A program made the position numbers and the translations under genes. From the NCBI GenBank assembly GCA_017618715.1, contig JAFZTS010000026.1, positions 1 through 64,000 on the forward strand: 64,000 nucleotides of DNA, written 5' to 3'. The stretch is from Bacteroidales bacterium. GTDB lineage: Bacteria > Bacteroidota > Bacteroidia > Bacteroidales > UBA3663. The notes below the pieces were generated by a model. It was given only the letters and a program-made list of their open reading frames with translations. It ran no database searches and was not told the DNA's origin. This document shows, piece after piece, positions 1 to 6,897 of this stretch. Numbering within the stretch: position 1 is the first letter of the stretch; each line of letters begins with the position of its first letter.

Positions 1-426
1 CTCCGTCGTTCGCGTGCTGGTGCTCAGAACATCGTTCCTAACTCTACTGGCGCTGCCAAGGCTATCGGCCTCGTTATCCCAGAGCTCAACGGCAAGCTCA
101 TCGGCTCCGCTCAGCGCGTTCCAACTCCAACCGGCTCGACCACCATTCTCGTGGCTGTCGTTAAGGGTGACTACGTTTCTGTAGAGGGCATCAATGCTGC
201 CATGAAGGCTGCTGCCAACGAGAGCTTCGGCTACTGCGAGGATCAGATCGTTTCTTCCGACATCATCGGCATGAAGTTCGGTTCACTCTTCGACGCTACC
301 CAGACCATGGTTAGCAAGATTGACGACAACACCTTCCAGGTACAGGTTGTTTCTTGGTACGACAACGAGAACTCTTACACCTCTCAGATGGTTCGCACCA
401 TCAAGTACCTCGCTGAGCTTAAATAA
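1..426 (+). CDS. gapA: Glyceraldehyde-3-phosphate dehydrogenase, type I (C-terminal part)
   Basis: The reading frame is open from base 1, so the gene begins upstream of the window and only the last 141 residues are seen. The product is the glycolytic enzyme that oxidises glyceraldehyde-3-phosphate with NAD to 1,3-bisphosphoglycerate in the cytosol. The visible part carries family landmarks of the catalytic domain: a start like [20 protein letters not shown] (substrate-phosphate-binding loop), the [18 protein letters not shown] segment, and the near-terminal [13 protein letters not shown] motif that contacts NAD. The nucleophilic cysteine (SCTTN) lies before the window. A strong hairpin with a T-run follows the stop, so the transcript probably ends here. 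Identity is secure; the missing N-terminal half cannot be judged. Confidence 0.97.
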   Translation, partial: LRRSRAGAQNIVPNSTGAAKAIGLVIPELNGKLIGSAQRVPTPTGSTTILVAVVKGDYVSVEGINAAMKAAANESFGYCEDQIVSSDIIGMKFGSLFDATQTMVSKIDDNTFQVQVVSWYDNENSYTSQMVRTIKYLAELK

Positions 427-459
427 TCTCGGCTTAGTCAACAACTAATCTATAAAAAA

Positions 460-494
460 GGCCGCCATTCCGTAAGGAGTGGCGGTCTTTTTTT
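460..494. terminator. Rho-independent terminator between gapA and the convergent agmatine deiminase gene
   Basis: GGCCGCCA pairs with TGGCGGTC around a 12-base loop and is followed by seven or more T on the plus strand. A-runs on the left side make it usable on the minus strand as well. The minus-strand gene stops inside its right edge, so it probably serves both convergent genes. Confidence 0.85.
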
Positions 495-1596
495 ACTTAG
501 GATACTGCATCGTCACGCAATGCAACGAGCCATGTTGGCGAATGAGTACGCGGCAATCGATGCCGACAATCTCGCGGTCGGGGAAGGCTTCGTGGAGCAC
601 CTCGGCGGCTCGTCGGTCGTTCTCGGGCTGGTTGTAGGTGGGATAGAGCACGGCACCATTGATGATGAGAAAGTTGGCATAGGTAGCAGGCAAACGTTGA
701 TCACCTTCTTCGACCACTGCATCGGGGAAATCCGATTCGAGAATAGGAGCGGGAAGGGGTAGTGCTAACAGACGGAATGGTTTGCCTTCGACTGTACAAA
801 ATTCCTTGAGCTGCTGCTCCATCTTATTGAGTGCCTCATAATGGATATCGTCGGGATTGTCGCATTTCACATAGACGATGGTGTCATTGGGACAGAAACG
901 GGCCAAGGTATCGATGTGGGAGTCGGTATCGTCGCCCAAGAGGAACCCGTAGTCGAGCCAAAGGACACGTTGAACACCGAAGTCGTCGTGGAACCAACGC
1001 TTGAACGATGACTTGCCCTCAAAGATGTTGCGGTTGACGGAGAGCAGGCACTCTGTCGTGGTGAGGATGGTGCCCTTGCCGTCGCTTTCAATCGAGCCGC
1101 CCTCCAGAATCTTGTCGCGGTTGTCCTGATAGGCTGCATCCCAGATGTCGAGGATGTCATTGTCGGCGAAGATGTCGTCATCGTAGATGGTTCGGTTGAT
1201 CTGGTTGTCAAGATTGGCGGCAAACTTCATGCCCCATCCGTTGAAGGTGAAGTCGTGCAGGATGATGTTGCCGCCACCTTCGATATATTGGTCGGTGGCG
1301 CCACCGATGCTGTCGGGTTCGCGTGTACAGATGAAACCATGGTCGCGAGCCCAGGTGTCGTTGGTCGGACAATCCTCAATCACCACCTGACTCATATCTA
1401 CACCACCCTTGCGGAGTTGCGCTTCGACTTCTTCCGGTTCGGGCGTAACCACGAGCAATGGCTCACGCTTGGCAATTTCGCGAGCGATATTCAGAAAGCA
1501 TTCTTCTGCAGCAGGCAGATATGGAGCCCAGTCGGTGTCGGCATGTGGCCATGTCAGTTGTATGAACCTTTGCGGTTCCCATTCAGCAGGAAGCAT
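493..1596 (-). CDS. Agmatine deiminase / peptidyl-arginine deiminase-like (PAD_porph) family
   Basis: 367 residues, the usual length for bacterial agmatine deiminase, which hydrolyses agmatine to N-carbamoylputrescine and ammonia on the way to putrescine. Seen in the sequence: MLPAEWEPQ near the start, TNDTWARDHGF about a quarter of the way in (substrate carboxylate/guanidinium site), DSHIDTLARFC in the second half, and GSLHCVTMQYP at the end, where the cysteine is the expected nucleophile. No signal peptide is visible, which favours a cytosolic agmatine deiminase over the secreted Porphyromonas PAD of the same family. The partner N-carbamoylputrescine amidase is not adjacent. The leader carries three copies of an 11-bp repeat (see 1615-1656). 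The ATG at 1596 is chosen because homologues begin with this proline-rich motif. Confidence 0.9.
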   Translation of the reverse strand: MLPAEWEPQRFIQLTWPHADTDWAPYLPAAEECFLNIAREIAKREPLLVVTPEPEEVEAQLRKGGVDMSQVVIEDCPTNDTWARDHGFICTREPDSIGGATDQYIEGGGNIILHDFTFNGWGMKFAANLDNQINRTIYDDDIFADNDILDIWDAAYQDNRDKILEGGSIESDGKGTILTTTECLLSVNRNIFEGKSSFKRWFHDDFGVQRVLWLDYGFLLGDDTDSHIDTLARFCPNDTIVYVKCDNPDDIHYEALNKMEQQLKEFCTVEGKPFRLLALPLPAPILESDFPDAVVEEGDQRLPATYANFLIINGAVLYPTYNQPENDRRAAEVLHEAFPDREIVGIDCRVLIRQHGSLHCVTMQYPK

Positions 1597-1614
1597 ATTT
1601 GACTATTTAAGGGG

Positions 1615-1656
1615 AGTAAAAGGGTAGTAAAAGGGCTTTTAAGGGTAGTAAAAGGG
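1615..1656. repeat. 11-bp-spaced direct repeats AGTAAAAGGG in the leader of the agmatine deiminase gene
   Basis: AGTAAAAGGG occurs exactly at 1615, 1626 and 1647, with a decayed unit (TTTTAAGGGT) filling 1637-1646. The spacing is one helical turn. The array lies 19-60 bases before the minus-strand start codon of the deiminase gene. Confidence 0.8.
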
Positions 1657-1706
1657 ACGTTACCTTCTCCAAATTAAAATGAAATGGTAGAAATACATCT
1701 CCTTTT

Positions 1707-2477
1707 TCATCCTTTAGATTCTCTTTTGAAAAAGTTGCGCAACTTGTCACGCAACGACTCACGTTGATGAACTAACTGCGGCAGTTCGGCGTTTTTAGGC
1801 AATTTCTTTCTCAGAGCCGAATAGACTTCACCATAATGTACGAGGGCATAATCGCCGAGCAATGTCTCCATCTTCTTCAGCGAGTCCTTGTCGCGTGTCT
1901 GCAGCATGATGAGCGTGCTGACGGGGCAGGGGCAGATGATGACCTCTTCGGCTTCGGCAGGCACGGATGGCGTATCTTCGTCGTCGGTAACTGTCACGAA
2001 GTAGGAGGTCTCGATATCTTGTGACACGACGAGCACATTACACTCGATGAACCAAGGTTCTTCGACTTTCTGGGACAGCAGTTCGCCATTCATCTTCCAG
2101 AATCGGACGTAGCAACCATGATTGGCAAGTTGTTCGACCTTCATCACATCAAAGTCTCCCCATGGTTGCATCTTGGCTATATCCAGCTCGAGGCTTTGCA
2201 TGTGCTCCTTGATGCCCTGCACAGAATGTGTCATGGCCTCCCAATGGTTGAGAACGCGAAGAAGGGCCTCTTCGGAAGGACTGTCCTCGATTTTTGGTTG
2301 GTCATCTTCGTTGAGCAGTGCTCCCATTTCGTTAAGCACGTGCAGCATACGCCGTGTTTCAGCTTCCTCTTCGCTATTGTCGGAAGAAGAAGGAACTTCG
2401 GCCGACGGCTTGGGCTGATCAGCTTGTCCGATGTTTTCGTTGTAGAGACGCTCGATGAGTTCGTTTAATGCTGTCAT
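1707..2477 (-). CDS. Hypothetical cytosolic protein, possibly related to the V-ATPase subunit I head
   Basis: 256 residues, acidic in the first third (SSSDNSEEEAETRR), with no signal peptide or membrane helix. No family was firmly recognised. The middle has a helical, coiled-coil-like run followed by KMQPWGDFDVMKVEQLA and a beta-rich stretch. That PWGDFD signature, and the later YALVHYGEVYSALRKKLP, are reminiscent of the cytosolic N-terminal region of V-type ATP synthase subunit I, but the membrane domain of that subunit is absent and no ATPase genes are nearby. The gene has its own promoter (TATCTTTG just upstream of the start) and is separated from agmatine deiminase by about 110 bases. It is divergent from the ftsB-like operon. 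Function is unknown; the relationship is an inference from motif resemblance only. Confidence 0.6.
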   Translation of the reverse strand: MTALNELIERLYNENIGQADQPKPSAEVPSSSDNSEEEAETRRMLHVLNEMGALLNEDDQPKIEDSPSEEALLRVLNHWEAMTHSVQGIKEHMQSLELDIAKMQPWGDFDVMKVEQLANHGCYVRFWKMNGELLSQKVEEPWFIECNVLVVSQDIETSYFVTVTDDEDTPSVPAEAEEVIICPCPVSTLIMLQTRDKDSLKKMETLLGDYALVHYGEVYSALRKKLPKNAELPQLVHQRESLRDKLRNFFKRESKG

Positions 2478-2496
2478 CTATGTATAATTATTGGTG

Positions 2497-2504
2497 CAAA
2501 GATA
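2497..2504 (-). promoter_or_regulatory. -7 box TATCTTTG for the 1707-2477 gene
   Basis: CAAAGATA on the plus strand reads TATCTTTG on the minus strand, matching the Bacteroidetes TAnnTTTG -7 box about 20 bases before the start codon. Confidence 0.65.
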
Positions 2505-2598
2505 ACAAAAACTTCGACAAAATAAGCAATTCGTGAGTTTTTTTTCAATAAAAAAGCAGTTTTTTTATTCAAAACTTTACATTCTCATCGAAAAAGCG

Positions 2599-2606
2599 TA
2601 AATTTG
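2599..2606 (+). promoter_or_regulatory. -7 box TAAATTTG for the ftsB-like operon
   Basis: TAAATTTG fits the TAnnTTTG consensus and ends 17 bases before the ATG at 2624. No clear TTTG -33 element is present, so the upstream half of the promoter is uncertain. Confidence 0.6.
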
Positions 2607-2623
2607 CAGCATAAAATGAAAGA

Positions 2624-2923
2624 ATGATGAAAAAAATAAAGGCTGCAGGTAGTTTTATTTTGCGTCATTGGTTTGGTATTCTTTGCCTGGCATTTATCCT
2701 CTTCATGTGTTTTGGAGGGGAGTACAGCGTGAAGAATATCATCTCGATGCGTTCGCAGGAGGCGGCTTTGCGCAAGGAGATTGAGGAGTATAAGGACTCG
2801 ATCAACAATTTTGAGCGTCGCATCGACGAAGTAAGTGTCGATAGCGAGCAACTCGAGCGCTATGCCCGTGAGCGATTGCACATGCATCGTGTGAATGAGG
2901 ACCTTTATATCATTGAAGAATGA
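2624..2923 (+). CDS. FtsB/DivIC-family septum formation initiator
   Basis: 99 residues with the classic bitopic FtsB/DivIC layout: a short cytosolic N-terminus, one membrane helix (about residues 17-32, FGILCLAFILFMCFGG), then a periplasmic coiled coil (RSQEAALRKEIEEYKDSINN) and a terminal region with ERYARERLHMHR, the conserved YARE-type motif of the family. Such proteins bridge FtsQ and FtsL in the divisome. The ATGA overlap with the next gene indicates translational coupling. The start at 2624 gives the expected short N-terminus; an alternative ATG is at 2627. Confidence 0.88.
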   Translation: MMKKIKAAGSFILRHWFGILCLAFILFMCFGGEYSVKNIISMRSQEAALRKEIEEYKDSINNFERRIDEVSVDSEQLERYARERLHMHRVNEDLYIIEE

Positions 2924-3240
2924 AAATACTCGAACGCATAGCATATCTCCTGATACTTGCAGCAGTTGTTGTCTGGATGTTTTCGCGTACCATAGCTCCG
3001 TGGCTGATGGGAGTGGGCGCGCTCGGCGTTTTGGCTACCCATTTGGCACAGCGTTATGATGGGAAAAACCTGCGTCGTCGTCGTATTATCCGATTGCGCT
3101 GGCTGCTCGGCCTGTTTTATTGCGTTTCCGCCTATTTCATGTTCAAGGGTGGAATGGATTGGCTGCCATTCCTTTGCATTGCCGTGGTGATTGAGCTTTA
3201 TACGCTTTTTGTCATTTCAAAGACCGAAACCGAAGATTGA
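2920..3240 (+). CDS. Small integral membrane protein of unknown function
   Basis: 106 residues with hydrophobic segments at about 5-22, 27-42, 62-78 and 82-99 separated by a basic loop (RYDGKNLRRRRIIRLR), so probably four membrane helices with the arginine-rich loop in the cytosol. The start codon overlaps the stop of the FtsB-like gene (ATGA), so the two are co-transcribed and coupled. No catalytic motif is visible. The role is unknown; the gene position suggests only an envelope connection. Confidence 0.75.
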   Translation: MKILERIAYLLILAAVVVWMFSRTIAPWLMGVGALGVLATHLAQRYDGKNLRRRRIIRLRWLLGLFYCVSAYFMFKGGMDWLPFLCIAVVIELYTLFVISKTETED

Positions 3241-3250
3241 ATTATCTCTC

Positions 3251-4768
3251 ATGCGAATTGCCGGTCTGTTCCTTATGTTGATTACTATGCCTGTGCTTTC
3301 CCAGACGCTCACCGAGGGTCTGGAACAGACGTATGAGTTGCAGATGTCGGCAAGTACGGACAAGACTCCTCTTTGGCTGAATGCCAATCGTTACGGACTA
3401 AGTTCTCTTAGTTCGACGAATGGTTATGTGCGAAGTCGGTTGGAGCGTCCCCTTGTTGTTGATACAGATAAGGAGTGGGGTATGGGTTATGGCATTGATC
3501 TGGCTATCCCGTTGCAATACACCAGCGATTTCGTCATTCAACAGTGTTATGCAGAAGTACGCTACAAACGCGGCATTCTTACGTTCGGACAGAAACAGCA
3601 GCCCATGCAACTGAAGGACATGGAACTCAGCAGCGGCTCTCAGACTTTTGGCATCAATGCCCGACCGATACCGGAAGTGCGTCTCTCGTTCCCCGCCTAC
3701 TGGAATATCCCTGGTCTTGGAGGTTGGCTGGCCATCAAAGGTCATTTCTCCTACGGCTGGATGACCGATAGTCGTTTTCAGGAAGATTGGACACAAGGGA
3801 AACCGCATTATTCCAAGGACGTACGTTATCATAGCAAGTCGGGCTATATGCGCATCGGTCCTGCCGACGAGGATCATCCGCTCAGTCTGGAACTTGGATT
3901 GGAGATGGCATGTGAATTCGGAGGTGAGCTCCATTTGTCATCATCGAAAACTTTGGAGGTGGGCAAGGGTTTCAAGGACTATGTAGATGCCTTCTTTGCT
4001 ACTGGTGACGATGAAGTAGATGAGATTTATACGAATGTGGGCGGTGACCACTTGGGCAGTTGGGTCGCTCGTCTCAACTATAGTGACGAAGACATGAGCT
4101 TTGCCGTTTATGCCGACCATTACTTTGAGGACCATTCGGCCATGTTCTTTCTCGATTACGATGGATATGGCTCAGGACAGGATTGGGACAACCGCAAGAA
4201 GAACCGTTACCTGCTCTATCCCCTCAAGGATATCATGCTGGGTGCTGAGTTGAAACTAAAGGATTCCCGTTGGATGGATGCCTTGGTTGTCGAATTCCTG
4301 AACACGCGTTATCAAAGTGGCCCTATCTATCACGACCACAATCCGGGCATGAACGACCATATCGGAGGCGGCGACAACTACTACAATCATCGCCTCTATC
4401 CAGGGTGGTCCCATTGGGGTCAGGTGATGGGAAATCCGCTCTATCGTTCGCCAATCTATAACGAGGATGAATCGCTTTCCATCAAGGACAATCGTTTTAC
4501 GGCTTGGCACGTCGGCCTTGCGGGCAGTCCGATGACCGGTTTGCGCTATCGTTTGTTGGCTTCGTGGCAGGAAGGATTGGGCACGTATGGCGCTCCCTTC
4601 CTTGAGCCTCAACGCAACCTCAGCCTGCTTGCCGAGGCCACCTATCGATTCCCGGGAGACGGTTTTTGGGGACATTTCTGCCTGCGTGCAGGCGTCGGCT
4701 ATGACCACGGCGAGCTTCTTGGTAACAATCTGGGCACGCAGTGGACTATTATATATAATATAAGGTAA
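3251..4768 (+). CDS. Capsule assembly Wzi-family outer-membrane protein
   Basis: About 505 residues from the ATG at 3251, which starts a signal peptide (MRIAGLFLMLITMPVLSQ). An in-frame ATG at 3191 would place 20 polar residues before it and lies inside the previous gene, so 3251 is preferred. The mature protein has the alternating pattern and aromatic girdle of an outer-membrane beta barrel, with family-like stretches TPLWLNANRYGLSS, FGQKQQPMQLKD and a C-terminal strand ending in YNIR. Wzi proteins anchor capsular or surface polysaccharide; in Bacteroidetes the family is found widely, often away from capsule loci. Here it follows the FtsB-like and membrane genes as the third cistron. A 9-bp tandem array follows the stop. 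Confidence 0.82.
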   Translation: MRIAGLFLMLITMPVLSQTLTEGLEQTYELQMSASTDKTPLWLNANRYGLSSLSSTNGYVRSRLERPLVVDTDKEWGMGYGIDLAIPLQYTSDFVIQQCYAEVRYKRGILTFGQKQQPMQLKDMELSSGSQTFGINARPIPEVRLSFPAYWNIPGLGGWLAIKGHFSYGWMTDSRFQEDWTQGKPHYSKDVRYHSKSGYMRIGPADEDHPLSLELGLEMACEFGGELHLSSSKTLEVGKGFKDYVDAFFATGDDEVDEIYTNVGGDHLGSWVARLNYSDEDMSFAVYADHYFEDHSAMFFLDYDGYGSGQDWDNRKKNRYLLYPLKDIMLGAELKLKDSRWMDALVVEFLNTRYQSGPIYHDHNPGMNDHIGGGDNYYNHRLYPGWSHWGQVMGNPLYRSPIYNEDESLSIKDNRFTAWHVGLAGSPMTGLRYRLLASWQEGLGTYGAPFLEPQRNLSLLAEATYRFPGDGFWGHFCLRAGVGYDHGELLGNNLGTQWTIIYNIR

Positions 4769-4775
4769 TAGAAAT

Positions 4776-4838
4776 TATAGTCACTATAGTATTTATAGTC
4801 ACTATAGTTACTATAGTAAATATAGTCACTATAGCGGC
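4776..4838. repeat. 9-bp tandem array, TATAG type (7 units)
   Basis: Units in order are TATAGTCAC, TATAGTATT, TATAGTCAC, TATAGTTAC, TATAGTAAA, TATAGTCAC and TATAGCGGC. The first five bases are invariant and the last four vary, with no loss of register. It starts 7 bases after the Wzi-like stop codon and ends 21 bases before the next start codon. Confidence 0.95.
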
Positions 4839-4859
4839 TAAATCGAATAAAAAACAAAA

Positions 4860-5294
4860 ATGAAACGCATACTACTGGCTTTCCCTTTGCTTTCGCTGTT
4901 GTCGTTCAATTCCTGCGACCTTGAGATGTCGGATAACGGCAAGCTTGACGGCTACTGGCAGTTGGCCCGCATCGATACGATTGGTGGGGGCGGCTGCGAC
5001 ATGGTGTCGTCCCGCATCTTCTGGTCGGTGCAGCTCCATCTGCTGCAATTGTCAGACCATAGCGGCAGGAACAGCACCTATCTGTTGCGATTCAATCAAA
5101 GCGATACACACTTACGGGTATATGACCCCTATCTCTCGGCCCGTAACGAAGGTGATAAGCCATTGGATGATGCAGCAGTCCTTTATCCATACGGCATACA
5201 AAGTCTCGATGAGGAATTTGAAATACTCAGACTTGACAACAAGTGTCTTTCTCTCAGATCCTCCTTGCTTGAGTTATCGTTCAATAGATATTGA
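4860..5294 (+). CDS. Small lipocalin-like lipoprotein
   Basis: 144 residues. The N-terminus is a lipoprotein signal (LLSFNSC, lipidated cysteine at about residue 19) followed by LDGYWQLARID, the opening of lipocalin-like domains common in Bacteroidales (DUF4847-type). The rest has short beta strands. It is the last gene of the FtsB-like to Wzi run, separated from Wzi by the 9-bp array, and is followed by a terminator. It is probably periplasmic or outer-membrane anchored. The molecular role is unknown. Confidence 0.78.
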   Translation: MKRILLAFPLLSLLSFNSCDLEMSDNGKLDGYWQLARIDTIGGGGCDMVSSRIFWSVQLHLLQLSDHSGRNSTYLLRFNQSDTHLRVYDPYLSARNEGDKPLDDAAVLYPYGIQSLDEEFEILRLDNKCLSLRSSLLELSFNRY

Positions 5295-5306
5295 AGTGAT
5301 GTAAAA

Positions 5307-5340
5307 AAGCCCCGAAGACGAATTCTTCGGGGCTTTTCTT
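5307..5340. terminator. Bidirectional terminator
   Basis: A near-perfect hairpin, AAGCCCCGAAGA / TCTTCGGGGCTT, with T-run on the right and A-run on the left. It lies between the convergent lipocalin-like gene and the SusC operon, so it ends both. Confidence 0.92.
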
Positions 5341-5363
5341 ATTAGAGATAATTATTTAGCGGA

Positions 5364-6089
5364 TCAATCGTCCTCGGTATATCCAGTCTTGCGATAACCG
5401 GAAACTTTGGTGTAAATATTCTCACCATAGTCATCGTCATACTTGATATAGAAGATGATGGAGTCGGTCTGCATGCCAGAACCAGGGGCATGAGCTGCAT
5501 CCTTCAAAATCTTACCACCAAGTATTACTACGCCGCAGCCATATACAACATCATTTTCAGTGTTGCTATGTGCTGCAAGTGTTGTGGTAACACCAGCTGC
5601 TGTCTCTACCTCGTTCGCACCTTGAACAATAGTTCCAGGAGCCTCGAAGGTCATATTGTTAAAATCAACGGCAACCTTGGTCTGAGTGGCCCAATAGCCA
5701 TCCTCCACCCACATGTCTGTAGTATTGTTGTTAGCGGTATTGAAGGTGCGGAATTCAAAGACACCAGAGGAGCGTTCTTCCCACCACTCAGCATATTCGT
5801 CACTCTCAAGGTCGGCCAAATCAACCACACCGTCGCCATTGGCATCAGGGTTGTAATATCCATATGGATCACCGAAATAAGAGTTCAGGAACTCTGCAGA
5901 ATAGTCAGATAAATAATATTGAGTGGTATAATAAGGATCATTAACCTCGACAGTGCAGCACCAAGTGCCAGCCATTTCCACCAGCTCGGTGTTGCCAACC
6001 TCGAAGTCACCTCCGAAGGCTCCCTCGCTGCACGAACTCATCGTAAGTGCTCCAGCGAGTACAAATGCAGAAAATATAATCTTTTTCAT
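5364..6089 (-). CDS. Lipid_bd-family (lipid-binding hydrolase-like) surface lipoprotein
   Basis: 241 residues, the last gene of the SusC operon. Lipoprotein signal ends LTMSSC. Family features visible: AGTWCCTVEV after the linker, TTDMWVEDGYWATQTKVAVD in the middle, GGKILKDAAHAPGSG, then TDSIIFYIKY and SGYRKTGY at the end. Such lipoproteins regularly follow SusC/SusD and an Ig-like protein, as here, and are thought to be exposed with the SusCD complex; the biochemical role is not established. Unusual: residues around 95-108 read DANGDGVVDLADLE, a typical dockerin/EF-hand calcium loop inside an otherwise standard fold (see findings). It starts 22 bases after the previous stop, consistent with one operon. 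Confidence 0.8.
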   Translation of the reverse strand: MKKIIFSAFVLAGALTMSSCSEGAFGGDFEVGNTELVEMAGTWCCTVEVNDPYYTTQYYLSDYSAEFLNSYFGDPYGYYNPDANGDGVVDLADLESDEYAEWWEERSSGVFEFRTFNTANNNTTDMWVEDGYWATQTKVAVDFNNMTFEAPGTIVQGANEVETAAGVTTTLAAHSNTENDVVYGCGVVILGGKILKDAAHAPGSGMQTDSIIFYIKYDDDYGENIYTKVSGYRKTGYTEDD

Positions 6090-6111
6090 AATTGCTTTGT
6101 GGAATTAAGTT

Positions 6112-6867
6112 TTACTGACGTACCAGAACAGGGTTGATAAAGATTTGACCTGCGTAGCTAGTCTCGTAAGAGAGGGTTCCAGTGGCTTCATCCCATCTGC
6201 CATTCTGCAAATAGTCAAGGCTATCGCCCCAGCCATTAACGTGACTATACATCTCAGAGATGGTGTTGTCAGGGTTCAGACAGAAGTAGCCATACATGGC
6301 ATAGCTGGCACCATATCCTCGAAGCTGTTCGTACCATCCTGCCAGAAAATCGGTGGTGTAGTAGATGCCAGGGCAGAGTTCGGTGATGGTCACAGAAGCT
6401 GATGTAGCATAGCCCTTTGCATTTGCCCATGTCATGAATGAGTAGCCATTGTAAATAGTTGCATCCATGTCAGTGTCGAAAGTGCCTGCACAGCTGCCAG
6501 TTACTTCTGGATTATAAACGAATACGGTACGAGTAGCTGAAGAAGAGAAGCCATCGACATTGTAAGCAAGGTATTCAATGTTGTAAAGCGTCACTTCATT
6601 GGTCGTGATTGAGTTGACCACTTGGCCACTGATGTCGTAGATGGTGGTGATGACCTTGTCGGAGATATCATCGCTGCCCTCCATGCAGATGACGCCAGGT
6701 TCTGCGTAGGAAGCACCCACTGGGACCGTATAGATTTCACCTCCGACCAAATCGAAAGTTGCATAGTGGGTGAGTCTCGTCAGGCCGGTTTCGGGATCTG
6801 TGGCGCAGGAGGCAAGCATAGCACCTGCGAAGATGCCTAATATGCTATATTTGAAATACTTTTTCAT
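6112..6867 (-). CDS. Surface lipoprotein with DUF5011/DUF5012-like Ig domain
   Basis: About 251 residues from the ATG at 6867 (MKKYFKYS), which gives a compact lipoprotein signal ending MLASC; an ATG at 6882 adds five residues. After the cysteine comes an Ig-like domain (about residues 35-120) with VPVGASYAEPGVICMEG, the recurrent opening of DUF5011-type domains, and a closing YLAYNVDGFSSSATRTV strand. The second half is a different beta-rich domain ending in FINPVLVRQ. It sits between SusD and the Lipid_bd protein, which is a standard order. It probably supports glycan capture at the cell surface; no enzyme motif is seen. Confidence 0.75.
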   Translation of the reverse strand: MKKYFKYSILGIFAGAMLASCATDPETGLTRLTHYATFDLVGGEIYTVPVGASYAEPGVICMEGSDDISDKVITTIYDISGQVVNSITTNEVTLYNIEYLAYNVDGFSSSATRTVFVYNPEVTGSCAGTFDTDMDATIYNGYSFMTWANAKGYATSASVTITELCPGIYYTTDFLAGWYEQLRGYGASYAMYGYFCLNPDNTISEMYSHVNGWGDSLDYLQNGRWDEATGTLSYETSYAGQIFINPVLVRQ

Positions 6868-6897
6868 ATCTTCAATGTTCAATTAGTTCTACATTGA

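Noticed and set aside
3191-3250. Upstream start for the Wzi-like gene
   Set aside because: It would place 20 polar residues before the signal peptide and lies in the previous gene; ATG 3251 begins the signal peptide.
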